Assembly (NCBI GenBank): GCA_033675265.1
Contig: JAUJYZ010000883.1
Coordinates: forward strand, 1-64,000
DNA: 64,000 bases
Direction: 5' to 3'
From: Actinostola sp. cb2023
Lineage: Eukaryota; Cnidaria; Anthozoa; Actiniaria; Actinostolidae
Below, piece by piece: positions 45,721 to 58,264 of this stretch; positions within the stretch are counted from its first letter, which is position 1, and each line of letters opens with the position of its first letter. Under the pieces are notes generated by a model. It had not been told where the DNA came from. It worked only from the letters and a program-made list of their open reading frames with translations, and made no database searches. A program made the translations under genes and the position numbers.

Positions 45721-45999
45721 TACACCTATTCCAAAAATCGTTGTCCCCGCCGAAAGCAACAAGCAAGAAGCTGACGACCGCAAAGGGCATTGGGACTTTC
45801 TCCTTATTCATTTATTCATCCGTAGACATTTTGACAACATGTATTTTCAAATGGCCGAATTGTTCCAAATGATTGCTATTCAACGCACGAAGGGATAACT
45901 TCTCAAGTGCCACAATTAGGAGATTCCCAAAGTCCTTTGCGGTCATCAGCTTCTTGCTTGTTTCTTTCGGCCCGGACAACGATATTTGGAATAGGTGTA
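45721..45999. mobile_element. 279-bp TA-flanked MITE (TACACCTATTCC ends)
   Basis: The TIRs of about 80 bp start TACACCTATTCCAAA and continue through ATCGTTGTCC and AACAAGCAAGAAGCTGA. TA flanks both sides (45719-45720, 46000-46001). The 70- and 133-residue frames here (45660-45872 plus, 45812-46213 minus) carry the same peptide because they read the two TIRs. Confidence 0.7.
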
Positions 46000-47178
46000 T
46001 AATAAAATCTGCAATAAACATAGAGAGGGGGATGAATGTGATACCTAAAAGCAAGAGATAGGTGGGTTGATGGTAAGTAAAGGAATGGGCGAGAGGTTGT
46101 GAACTCAAGGTTTGTGATGGATAGACAGAGGAAAATGGATATTTTACCTTTTCTGAAGCAATTGCATTTGCTCGAGTGTTCTCAGCTTTAAGCTTAATTT
46201 CCAAGTTCCTCAATTGTAATTCAAGACTGTTTTTAACCTGTTTTAATGACCAGAATCAGTACGACTTCGCTTTGAATGCACTACGACGTCATGATCCATC
46301 AATACAAATATTAACAACACCATACAAAACGAACAGGAGGGAATTTTGCACGAGCATGCGCTTGGCCGCTGAACCATAACGGCTTGATCACGGCCAGACA
46401 GACAGAAAGACAACTCTTATATATAGTAATCAATTCAGACACAAATCAGCAAAAATAATTATTTGGTAGAACATAAATATATGCGATGTTGGCTTTTGTC
46501 ATTCTCCGATATCAAGAATCCATATCTCATGTTTTATACCCCCATCAAGACCAATAAAGTGAAAGAAATTCAAGGATGACCAAGAATAGGTGTTATTTGC
46601 TCAAAAATACCACAATATAATTATTGTAATTTTTTTTGCTGCTTTGCCCATTTTTGCGATCAAAAATGAGTGCACACACCTAAAATATGTTTAATAACAT
46701 TGTAACATTTACATAATATTTTGGGACATCTATAGAGCAAAATAATGTGTAATAATCGAGTAAAAATATGCTATATACCATATTGCAACCAATGCCATAA
46801 TTCTCAGTCGATCTCAGTGATATATTTTGTTTTGCAACTAATTACTGTGGAGACATAAAAGATCCAAGCACATTGCAAGGAAAACAATCCCAAACAGCAA
46901 AATTCTAGGGAGCAAAGTATGTCAAAATATACCTTTGGCCTCGACAGGCTGAAGGAATAGGCGGAAAACACTACCTTTCCCAATCAAATATCTTTTAGAA
47001 AGCCTGTTAGAGAACATAGCTCTCATTATTTCTGTCCACAAAATTTGGGAGATCTATATTAGATTTCGAGACAATGAACCATCAAATTCGGCCTAGATAC
47101 AGGAATTGTATGGAAATACTATAATATTCAATACTCTATTTTAAAAACGTTTGGTCTTCGATCTCTATCAAAGCTGTA
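46000..47178. other. AT-rich non-genic DNA
   Basis: No coding region, RNA gene or element end is recognised. Confidence 0.5.
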
Positions 47179-47482
47179 TACACCTATTTCAAAAAAGGTT
47201 GTCGAGGACATCAGTCCATAGGCAATAGGTTATAGGTCGTTCCAAGACCGAACTGCATTATGGTAACAGCTTGAATGGCATGTATGCCAGAAATATTTTA
47301 TAAAATTCGATTCAAAATGTGTCTTGGTCTGTTGAAATGGAAATAGGTACGATATCATATAGGTTTTCATACGTTCAGTTGGCTATTCAAGCTATTACCA
47401 TAATGCAGTTCGGTCTTGCAACGACGTATAACCTATTGCCTATGGACTGATGTCTACGACAACCATTTTTGAAATAGGTGTA
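47179..47482. mobile_element. 304-bp TA-type MITE (TACACCTATTTC ends)
   Basis: The TIRs of about 110 bp start TACACCTATTTCAAAAAAGG, continue through GTTGTCG and CATCAGTCCATAGGCAATAG, and end near AGCTTGAAT. The ends match the element at 45721-45999 and resemble the TACAGCTATTTC elements of the giant repeat, suggesting one transposase family. It is non-coding. Confidence 0.75.
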
Positions 47483-48254
47483 TTCAAGTCACTATCGCAT
47501 GTGTACTGATCATCGTCCCTAATTTTGCAGCAGATCTTCTACGGCGCTTGGAATAATCGAACACGAAGTTATTGCTTGTGCATAGAATCACGCCATTTTG
47601 TCAACAAAGAGCAGTTCACTTGTAGTCGGATATAAAGTTCTTTAAAATAATATTTTGAAGTCCAAGACAGTATGTTCTTTCCTTATTGATAATTGCAATA
47701 GCTAAGTGTCTGTACAGCTTCTGGTAGTGGTGAAGTCCAATTCTGGGTTTAGAAGTAGCAATAAAAGCGTTTTAAAAACCTCAGTTAATTCACCGTCAAC
47801 CGCTTGAAGTCGCGAAGCATGTTGAAATCACCTAACTGGCCGCGCATGCGCAAACAAAATTCCATCCTGTTTACAAAACACGGAATGCATGTCAAGATGA
47901 ATGAAGTTTCACCCTGCAACACGTCCTCGATTGGCTTTCGAACTGCATCAACCACAACAGAAAATGTTTATTACCAACCTCACTGAGTTGTTCAACAGAT
48001 TCCCTCAGACTGGACTCTGTGTCTTCAGACTTCAATCTGACTTGCTGAAGTTCTTCTTCACCAGAGGTAATCTGACCTTGTAAATCCTAAGCAAAACCGT
48101 GAACATCAAACCTTTAGGTTGCAATTCAACTTGCATATAACATTGGTACTGTATAGAGTGTGACGTCGGTAACGTGATGTCACACTATATTCCTTTGCTA
48201 GTTGCCCAATGAGTTGCACACAAGATAGGTAACGTGACGTCACACTCTATATTC
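47483..48254. other. Non-genic DNA with a short direct duplication
   Basis: No gene is recognised. A unit with TAACGTGATGTCACAC and ATATTCCTTTG is present twice (about 48170-48200 and 48230-48258). The overlapping 60-residue frames at 47804-48083 have no recognisable domain. Confidence 0.45.
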
Positions 48255-48400
48255 CTTTGTTAGTTTATTTATTTATTTACAGATTCAGTATAACAATTAC
48301 ACTGGGTAGAATAACAATAGGACACAAAGTCCCCTGCTAGGTTAAACCACCAAGCCCTTCCCCAATAAAATGATAACCCAATCCCAGATATACCTATAAT
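48255..48400 (-). repeat. Possible 3' end of a minus-strand non-LTR retroelement
   Basis: Reading minus, the sequence ends CTGAATCTGTAAATAAATAA with a (TAAA)n tail, typical of LINE/SINE 3' ends. No coding part is seen upstream. Confidence 0.35.
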
Positions 48401-50040
48401 AATCAATAGCACAAATAATAATGATAGTATAAATATAAACATTGGAAATATACTATATAGTTAGTCGACGGATTGCATTGGATCGTGATTTCAAGCCGGA
48501 GTTCATTTACACTTTTGGGGTCTTTAATAGTGCCTTGAAGAATCTTCATGTATATTTACTTTACAATAAGTTTGATTTATTCTAATTATAATTCACCGCG
48601 TAATTCAATACCGAAGAAAATGACGCTGAATCAAGTGAAATTGACGTTAGAACTGAGAGACGATCTTGCTCAGGTACTGAAAACTAGTCTCCCGAATAGA
48701 GATTACCGGCAACCGAAATATCGTTTAACGGCAACCGAAATATCATTTGGGACAACCGATATATCGGTGCCGATGTATCACCAAAAAAGCTTGACAAACT
48801 TTTGAGCGGTACTGTAAATAATCGCAGTAACAAATATATTATTGTATTATATTATTATTATTTATATAATGAAGAGGAAGATCCAATTCGGATTGGGAAC
48901 GTTTTATTCTGTGTGTCACAGCTTTTGCTTCTTTCATTTTAGTGTAGTCACTTTATCCATCCACTTTATTTTCTGTTTATTGTTGCCATGGTAATGATAA
49001 TTTCACTGAAATTAACATTCAATCAAGATAAAATAATTTCAATGACTGGTATAAATTTCAGATTTAGCCGACTAAGGGAAGATTGTTTATTGTTATTTTA
49101 TAACATAGCTACAATATAACACGCGCTCTGATTGGCTGGTTATCTATGAACAAGAAATGGATATACCATAGAGATATTTCATGGAAATGACGTCAAAATC
49201 CAAAAACAAAGATGTTCGCTGAAGTTTTCGTACCTACAGTACTATAAGACGAAAATGGATGACTTTGCTTTATTTAGCAGTGACTACGGAGACCTAAACT
49301 TACCGACTTTCTCAGCGGTTAAAACTCATTGTTAACGAACCCGACATAAACGAAAATGCCGAACTAGAAGTCAAAACAACACGCTTTGCATCCCGGTTTA
49401 CATAAGTTACTTGTCGGAGGACGATTTACAGTAACTTTTGATGGATAGGCAGTCAAAAAGGACAAAGAAAATGACAAACTGGTGTGTTTCAACATTTTAA
49501 TAAAGGTAGGTAACAAGAAGAAAACTATGTAATCTTAATTATTTGAAATTAACAAATGATCGTGCAGCAACAGATAATTGTATTGCGGTAGCAAAATTGT
49601 ACAAATTCAAGTCCAAGTAAGCTTACTCAGTGACAACTTGTGTGAGAAAACTGAATATCATAATAACAACAAAAAATACTTTAAATAAATTTCCTGTAAT
49701 AAGCTTATCAATTCTTGGTTTTCACATGACGTCATCAAAAAGCTAAAATCCAAACTATTCACCTCACAAAACTGTTTGTTGGATATGTTGTTTATATCGT
49801 TATAAGAAAATTCTTACCAAAATAATTTTGTAATTTAGATGTTTGGTTTTCGTTTTATTGCGAGTCAAATTATGTCACGCAATACAGTCACGCATTTTCA
49901 AAAGCCATAGAAATAGGAAAATTCGTTTGAAATAATACGATTTTAACTTTGTAGATGATGGGTAACTTTATTTTGATGAAAATAGCTATTGAAAAATTGA
50001 AGTATTTGCAAGTAAACATGATTTTCAGTCTTCGTGATTT
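48401..50040. other. AT-rich non-genic DNA
   Basis: No gene is recognised. The dispersed motif CGCGCTCTGATTGGCTG occurs at about 49124-49140, and a close variant lies at about 58157. A 38-bp segment at 48777-48814 recurs at 51521-51559. Confidence 0.45.
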
Positions 50041-50085
50041 GGCCGCCATGTTGGTGTCGCTCGATGCGACACCAACATGGCGGCC
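50041..50085. other. Perfect 20-bp stem hairpin
   Basis: GGCCGCCATGTTGGTGTCGC is followed by the loop TCGAT and the exact inverse. It lies next to a CCATGTTGG-type motif common in repeats. It could be an RNA hairpin or the remnant of a foldback element. Confidence 0.8.
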
Positions 50086-51270
50086 CCATACATTTTAACT
50101 AAATTATGAGCATAAGCAATCGCTCATATCTTCGTATCTAAAACTTCTTTTAACTAAAGCTTCGGCTGAGATATGTGGTTTTAGCTGCTCTTTCGGCCTA
50201 TGAAGGTTTTGTTCTATATAAGTCCTGGGAAAATGTTTGATGACGTAGGTGAAAACCAAGAATTACGTTAAAAGTACCTTTTCCATCACTTTGTTTAGCC
50301 TGGTGTATAAAAGAGACAATTTCTCCAAACTCCACTTGCTTGAAGAATGACAAACTCAATGCCAACCTTGAACTGGCTGAAGCGGTCATTAATTACGCCA
50401 AAGTGAGGAAAACAGACGAGGGAATGTACAGCAAAAAGACACTACTTCAGTACTTATACCGAATCGTCACATCATGGCGATATCTGGGCACCGAAATGAG
50501 CAAAGCTTGGCTCATTATAACACACGTCCATCGTCAATACAACTTCACCATTGCAGCGAAATCTTGTCACGAAGCCTCGAGCAAAGTTCTTCTACACTAC
50601 ATGTACAGCAGTTGCTTTGGCTCAACCGTCCTTTCAAGTAACAGCAGTACAGCAAAACAATGTCAGTCATCTTAGTGAGGGTCAGGTGAAGCCTCCAATC
50701 CACTTTGATTCCCTTTTAGTTTTTCAACAACTGTACTATCCACAACGTCCAAGTTGTAGTTTCGTCGAACGCTCGTAATCGATGTGTTTTTAAACTTCAA
50801 AAGTTCTTTGAAAATTCATCTCCAGAACGTGCCAAAATGAAAAACTGTGTTTTTTTTTGTAATGATTAGTTAAATCTATTTTGTAAATTTTCCACGGAAA
50901 ATGTGTAGTTTTGAGAAAATAGAGCACTTTGAGCGACATTTGTCATCTTCAGGTTTTGAACACTTTGAATGAATTGAGAAATACGTGCGCAGTTTTAGAA
51001 GAATTTGTCAGTTGATCAGAAGTATTGATAACAATAAATCTGTTTTTGACCGGTTAAAATCCTTGTCTTTTATGGTTAGTTGTGTGTATATGTAGATCAC
51101 TTTTAGCGGCTTTTGCTTGTGTAAAGTTGTCTTCATGCAGATCTTGAACAATTTGAAAGAATTGAATTGAACTATTCGTGCGCCAGTTTGAAGAATTTGT
51201 CAGTTGATCAGAATTATTGATAACAATAAACCAGTTTTTGACGCGTAAAAGCCATTGGCTATGTTATAAA
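50086..51270. other. Unassigned DNA with an 111-codon open frame
   Basis: The frame at 50340-50675 (plus) encodes a fairly ordinary-looking peptide (ELAEAVINYAKVRKTDEGMY) that I do not recognise. Without a splice model or homology it is not called a gene. A degenerate direct repeat around TTTGTCAGTTGATCAGAA occurs at about 51004 and 51192. Confidence 0.4.
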
Positions 51271-51455
51271 AGCAATGGTCAATGTTTAGCGTGTGCATAT
51301 CCAGTTCTGGATGCACTTCGTCGGCTGCTAAGCACTCAAGAAGCTAGAGTCGCACTCGGCTACGCCTCGTGCGACTCTTACGCTTCTCTCGTGCTTAGCA
51401 GCCTCCCGCGTGCATCCAGAACTGGATATACGCACGCTAAGCATTGACCATTGCT
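51271..51455. mobile_element. 185-bp foldback element
   Basis: AGCAATGGTCAATG at the left faces CATTGACCATTGCT at the right. The arms pair through GTGCATATCCAGTTCTGGAT, CTGCTAAGCAC and GAGTCGCAC. It is non-coding. Confidence 0.7.
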
Positions 51456-51572
51456 TAAATTAAGATTGTTTACAATTGGATATAGTTCTAAAACTTGTTT
51501 ATATACAACGATTTTAATATATCGCCAAAAAAGCATGACAAACTTTTGAGCTGTACTGCAGAATGCAGAATG

Positions 51573-54500
51573 AAACTAGTTTAACTGCTAGTCCTTATCA
51601 AATAAACTAGTTTAACTGCTAGTCCTTATCAAATAAACTAGTTTAACTGCTAGTCCTTATCAAATAAACTAGTTTAACTGCTAGTCCTTATCAAATAAAC
51701 TAGTTTAACTGCTAGTCCTTATCAAATAATCTAGTTTAACTGCTAGTCCTTATCAAATAAACTAGTTTAACTGCTAGTCCTTATCAAATAAACTAGTTTA
51801 ACTGCTAGTCCTTATCAAATAAACTAGTTTAACTGCTAGTCCTTATATCAAATAAACTAGTTTAACTGCTAGTAACTAGTTTAACTGCTAGTCCTTATCA
51901 AATAAACTAGTTTAACTGCTAGTCCTTATCAAATAAACTAGTTTAACTGCTAGTCCTTATCAAATAAACTAGTTTAACTGCTAGTCCTTATCATCATAAT
52001 CTAGTTTAACTGCTAGTCCTTATCAAATAAACTAGTTTAACTGCTAGTCCTTATCAAATAAAACTAGTTTAACTGCTAGTCCTTATCAAATAAACTAGTT
52101 TAACTGCTAGTCCTTATCAAATAAACTAGTTTAACTGCTAGTCCTTATCAAATAAACTAGTTTAACTGCTAGTCCTTATCAAATAAACTAGTTTAACTGC
52201 TAGTCCTTATCAAATAAACTAGTTTAACTGCTAGTCCTTATCAAATAAACTAGTTTAACTGCTAGTCCTTATCAAATAAACTAGTTTAACTGCTAGTCCT
52301 TATCAAATAAAACTAGCTTAACTGCTAGTCCTTATCAAATAAAAACTAGTTTAACTGCTAGTCCTTATCAAATAAACTAGTTTAACTGCTAGTCCTTATC
52401 AAATAAACTAGTTTAACTGCTAGTCCTTATCAAATAAACTAGTTTAACTGCTAGTCCTTATCAAATAATCTAGTTTAACTGCTAGTCCTTATCAAATAAA
52501 CTAGTTTAACTGCTAGTCCTTATCAAATAAACTAGTTTAACTGCTAGTCCTTATCAAATAAACTAGTTTAACTGCTAGTCCTTATCAAATAAACTAGTTT
52601 AACTGCTAGTCCTTATCAAATAAACTAGTTTAACTGCTAGTCCTTATCAAATAAACTAGTTTAACTGCTAGTCCTTATCAAATAAACTAGTTTAACTGCT
52701 AGTCCTTATCAAATAAACTAGTTTAACTGCTATCTTATCAAATAAACTAGTTTAACTGCTAGTCCTTATCAAATAAACTAGTTTAACTGCTAGTCCTTAT
52801 CAAATAAACTAGTTTAACTGCTAGTCCTTATCAAATAAACTAGTTTAACTGCTAGTCCTTATCAAATAAACTAGTTTAACTGCTAGTCCTTATCAAATAA
52901 ACTAGTTTAACTGCTAGTCCTTATCAAATAAACTAGTTTAACTGCTAGTCCTTATCAAATAAACTAGTTTAACTGCTAGTCCTTATCAAATAAACTAGTT
53001 TAACTGCTAGTCCTTATCAAATAAACTAGTTTAACTGCTAGTCCTTATCAAATAAACTAGTTTAACTGCTAGTCCTTATCAAATAAACTAGTTTAACTGC
53101 TAGTCCTTATCAAATAAACTAGTTTAACTGCTAGTAGTCCTTATCAAATAAACTAGTTTAACTGCTAGTCCTTATCAAATAAACTAGTTTAACTGCTAGT
53201 CCTTATCAAATAAACTAGTTTAACTGCTAGTCCTTATCAAATAAACTAGTTTAACTGCTAGTCCTTATCAAATAAAACTAGTTTAACTGCTAGTCCTTAT
53301 CAAATAAACTAGTTTAACTGCTAGTCCTTATCAAATAAACTAGTTTTAACTGCTAGTAACTGCTAGTTCCCTTATCAAATAAACTAGTTTAACTGCTAGT
53401 CCTTTTAACTGCTAGTCCTTATCAAATAAACTAGTTTTAACTGCTAGTCCTTATCAAATAAACTAGTTTAACTGCTAGTCCTTATCAAATACTACTGCTA
53501 GTCCTTTAACTGCTAGTCCTTATCAAATAAACTAGTTTAACTGCTAGTCCTTATCAAATAAACTAGTTTAACTGCTAGTCCTTATCAAATAAACTAGTTT
53601 AACTGCTAGTCCTTATCAAATAAACTAGTTTAACTGCTGCTAGTCCTTATCAAATAAACTAGTTTAACTGCTAGTCCTTATCTTATCAAATAAACTAGTT
53701 TAACTGCTAGTCCTTATCAAATAAACTAGTTTAACTGCTAGTCCTTATCAAATAAACTAGTTTAACTGCTAGTCCTTATCAAATAAACTAGTTTAACTGC
53801 TAGTCCTTATCAAATAAACTAGTTTAACTGCTAGTCCTTATCAAATAAACTAGTTTAACTGCTAGTCCTTATCAAATAAACTAGTTTAACTGCTAGTCCT
53901 TATCAAATAAACTAGTTTAACTGCTAGTCCTTATCAAATAAACTAGTTTAACTGCTAGTCCTTATCAAATAAACTAGTTTAACTACTAGTCCTTATCAAA
54001 TAAACTAGTTTAACTGCTAGTCCTTATCAAATAAACTAGTTTAACTGCTAGTCCTTATCAAATAAACTAGTTTAACTGCTAGTCCTTATCAAATAAACTA
54101 GTTTAACTGCTAGTCCTTATCAAATAAACTAGTTTTAACTGCTAGTCCTTATCAAATAAACTAGTTTAACTGCTAGTCCTTATCAAAAATAACTGCTACT
54201 CCTTATTAAAATTTACTGCTAGTCCTTATCAAATAAACTAGTTTTAACTGCTAGTCCTTATCAAATAAACTAGTTTAACTGCTAGTCCTTATCAAATAAA
54301 CTAGTTTAACTGCTAGTCCTTATCAAATAAACTAGTTTAACTGCTAGTCCTTATCAAATAAACTAGCTTTAACTGCTAGTCCTTATCAAATAAACTAGTT
54401 TAACTGCTAGTCCTTATCAAAAATAAACTAGTTTAACTGCTAGTCCTTATCAAATAAACTAGTTTAACTGCTAGTCCTTAGTCCTTATCAAAAACTAGTT

Positions 54501-57500
54501 TAACTGCTAGTCCTTATCAAAATAAACTAGTTTAACTGCTAGTCCTTATCAAATAAACTAGTTTAACTGCTAGTCCTTATCAAATAAACTAGTTTAACTG
54601 CTAGTCCTTATCAAATAAACTAGTTTAACTGCTAGTCCTTATCAAATAAACTAGTTTAACTGCTAGTCCTTATCAAATAAACTAGTTTAACTGCTAGTCC
54701 TTATCAAATAAACTAGTTTAACTGCTAGTCCTTATCAAATAAACTAGTTTAACTGCTAGTCCTTATCAAATAAACTAGTTTAACTGCTAGTCCTTATCAA
54801 ATAAACTAGTTTAACTGCTAGTCCTTATCAAATAAACTAGTTTAACTGCTAGTCCTTATCAAATAAACTAGTTTAACTGCTAGTCCTTATCAAATAAACT
54901 AGTTTAACTGCTAGTCCTTATCAAATAAACTAGTTTAACTGCTAGTCCTTATCAAATAAACTAGTTTAACTGCTAGTCCTTATCAAATAAACTAGTTTAA
55001 CTGCTAGTCCTTATCAAATAAACTAGTCCTTTTAAACTGCTAGTCCTTATCAAATAAACTAGTTTAACTGCTAGTCCTTATCAAATAAACTAGTTTAACT
55101 GCTAGTCCTTATCAAATAAACTAGTTTAACTGCTAGTCCTTATCAAATAAACTAGTTTAACTGCTAGTCCTTATCAAATAAACTAGTTTAACTGCTAGTC
55201 CTTATCAAATAAACTAGTTTAACTGCTAGTCCTTATCAAATAAACTAGTTTAACTGCTAGTCCTTATCAAATAAACTAGTTTAACTGCTAGTCCTTATCA
55301 AATAAACTAGTTTAACTGCTAGTCCTTATCAAATAAACTAGTTTAACTGCTAGTCCTTATCAAATAAACTAGTTTAACTGCTAGTCCTTATCAAATAAAC
55401 TAGTTTACTGCTAGTCCTTATCAAAACTGCTAGTCCTTATCAAATAAACTAGTTTAACTGCTAGTCCTTATCAAATAAACTAGTTTTAACTGCTAGTCCT
55501 TATCAAATAAACTAGTTTAACTGCTAGTCCTTATCAAATAAACTAGTTTAACTGCTAGTCCTTATCAAATAAACTAGTTTAACTGCTAGTCCTTATCAAA
55601 TAAACTAGTTTAACTGCTAGTCCTTATCAAATAAACTAGTTTAACTGCTAGTCCTTATCAAATAAACTAGTTTTAACTGCTTCCTTAACTGCTAGTCCTT
55701 ATCAAATAAACTACTTTTAACTGCTAGTCCTTATCAAATAAACTAGTTTAACTGCTAGTCCTTATCAAATAAACTAGTTTAACTGCTAGTCCTTATCAAA
55801 TAAACTAGTTTAACTGCTAGTCCTTATCAAATAAACTAGTTTAACTGCTAGTCCTTATCAAATAAACTAGTTTAACTGCTAGTCCTTATCAAATAAACTA
55901 GTTTAACTGCTAGTCCTTATCAAATAAACTAGTTTAACTGCTAGTCCTTATCAAATAAACTAGTTTAACTGCTAGTCCTTATCAAATAAACTAGTTTAAC
56001 TGCTAGTCCTTATCAAATAAACTAGTTTAACTGCTAGTCCTTATCAAATAAACTAGTTTAACTGCTAGTCCTTATCAAATAAACTAGTTTAACTGCTAGT
56101 CCTTATCAAATAAACTAGTTTAACTGCTAGTCCTTATCAAATAAACTAGTTTAACTGCTAGTCCTTATCAAATAAACTAGTTTAACTGCTAGTCCTTATC
56201 AAATAAACTAGTTTAACTGCTAGTCCTTATCAAATAAACTAGTTTAACTGCTAGTCCTTATCAAATAAACTAGTTTAACTGCTAGTCCTTATCAAATAAA
56301 CTAGTTTAACTGCTAGTCCTTATCAAATAAACTAGTTTAACTGCTAGTCCTTATCAAATAAACTAGTTTAACTGCTAGTCCTTATCAAATAAATAGTTTA
56401 ACTAGTTTAACTGCTAGTCCTTATCAAAAATAAACTAGCTTAACTGCTAGTCCTTATCAAATAAACTAGTTTAACTGCTAGTCCTTATCAAATAAACTAG
56501 TTTAACTGCTAGTCCTTATCAAATAAACTAGTTTAACTGCTAGTCCTTATCAAATAAACTAGTTTAACTGCTAGTCCTTATCAAATAAACTAGTTTAACT
56601 GCTAGTCCTTATCAAATAAACTAGTTTAACTGCTAGTCCTTATCAAATAAACTAGTTTAACTGCTAGTCCTTATCAAATAAACTAGTTTAACTGCTAGTC
56701 CTTATCAAATAAACTAGTTTAACTGCTAGTCCTTATCAAATAAACTAGTTTAACTGCTAGTCCTTATCAAATAAACTAGTTTAACTGCTAGTCCTTATCA
56801 AATAAACTAGTTTAACTGCTAGTCCTTATCAAATAAACTAGTTTAACTGCTAGTCCTATATCAAATAAACTAGTCCTTTTAACTGCTAGTCCTTATCAAA
56901 TAAACTAGTTAATTAACTGCTAGTCCTTATCAAATAAACTAGTTTAACTGCTAGTCCTTATCAAATAAACTAGTTTAACTTTAACTGCTAGTCCTTATCA
57001 AATAAACTAGTTAATTAACTGCTAGTCCTTATCAAATAAACTAGTTTAACTGCTAGTCCTTATCAAATAAACTAGTTTAACTGCTAGTCCTTATCAAATA
57101 AACTAGTTTAACTGCTAGTCCTTATCAAATAAACTAGTTTAACTGCTAGTCCTTATCAAATAAACTAGTTTAACTACTAGTCCTTATCAAATAAACTAGT
57201 TAATTTACTGCTAGTCCTTATCAAATAAACTAGTTAATTAACTGCTAGTCCTTATCAAATAAACTAGTTTAACTGCTAGTCCTTATCAAATAAACTAGTT
57301 TAACTGCGAGTCCTTATCAAATAAACTAGCTTAACTGCTAGTCCTTATCAAATAAACTAGTTTAACTGCTAGTCGTTATCAAATAAACTAGTTTAACTGC
57401 TAGTCCTTATCAAATAAACTAGTTTAACTGCTAGTCCTTATCAAATAAACTAATTTAACTGCTAGTCCTTATCAAATAAACTAGTTTAACTGCAAGTCCT

Positions 57501-57512
57501 TATCAAATAAAA
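51573..57512. repeat. Long 31-bp satellite array
   Basis: About 190 tandem copies of a 31-bp unit (AAATAAACTAGTTTAACTGC followed by TAGTCCTTATC) run for 5.9 kb. Each unit holds an imperfect dyad, ACTAG..CTAGT. Most units are identical. Length variants and partial units cluster near 53340-53520, 54185-54240, 55400-55440, 55675-55690, 56390-56430 and 56860-57000. No spacers or coding sequence are present. Such an array is typical of heterochromatic or minisatellite DNA. Confidence 0.97.
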
Positions 57513-58264
57513 GACAAACCTTAATCTCTGTAGTCAGGATCAGCAGCTGAGACTCAAATGCACATACTTTATCTTGTTCACCCTGTGGAAGGTAACACGT
57601 TGTAACCCAACATTGCCAGCAATGAGGCCCCATTCACACAATCATATACGTTTTTATTTGAAAACTCAGTATTCTGGGGGAAAATGCTTTCCTTAGTTGA
57701 TGGGGAACAACATTTGTAAACGCTCATGTGGACGGGAGCTAAAACTTTTGCGTACAATATTGCTGGGAATCAGTAATTGCCTCATTGAATTGCGAATAGT
57801 AAGACAATTGGTGCAAATTATCTAACAAAAGAAAATGGACAAAGCATTCTGGTACTTGTACTATATGATGTCATCATTCAACGTCATCATACATGTACAT
57901 AATGCCTAGCCTAGTGATAACAGCAAATAAGCAACAAATATATATACACTACCTTTAATGTGGTCTGTGTTTTACACAACTGTGCTTCATAGTTTTTACA
58001 ACTTTCACATTGTTTATGAAGTTCAGCCTCAAGAACCTGAAGGGTTAAAATATTGACACCATTAGTGACTTGTCTGTTAACTAGTCTACATATCTTAGTG
58101 TCTTCTTTTTCTCCCCTTAAACACGAAGTTTGATTATAAAATAACTCAAATACTACGCGCGCTCTGATTGGTTGAAAAGCGCGTTGATGTGAGGCTATAT
58201 AAACACGGCCAAAGTCTGGCAAAGACCGTGTATTTTTTGTTTTCTGAACTTTTCACGATGTAGA
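57513..58264. other. Non-genic flank of the satellite
   Basis: No gene is recognised. The motif CGCGCGCTCTGATTGGTTG at about 58156 matches a dispersed repeat. The minus-strand 103-codon frame (57911-58222) is not supported. Confidence 0.4.

Noticed and set aside
50340..50675. 111-codon plus frame as a gene
   Set aside because: No recognisable motif, splice site or neighbour supports it. It is kept only as a note in the region entry.
51573..57512. CRISPR-like array of 31-bp repeats
   Set aside because: Units are directly adjacent with no unique spacers, no cas genes are present and the window is clearly eukaryotic. It is a satellite.
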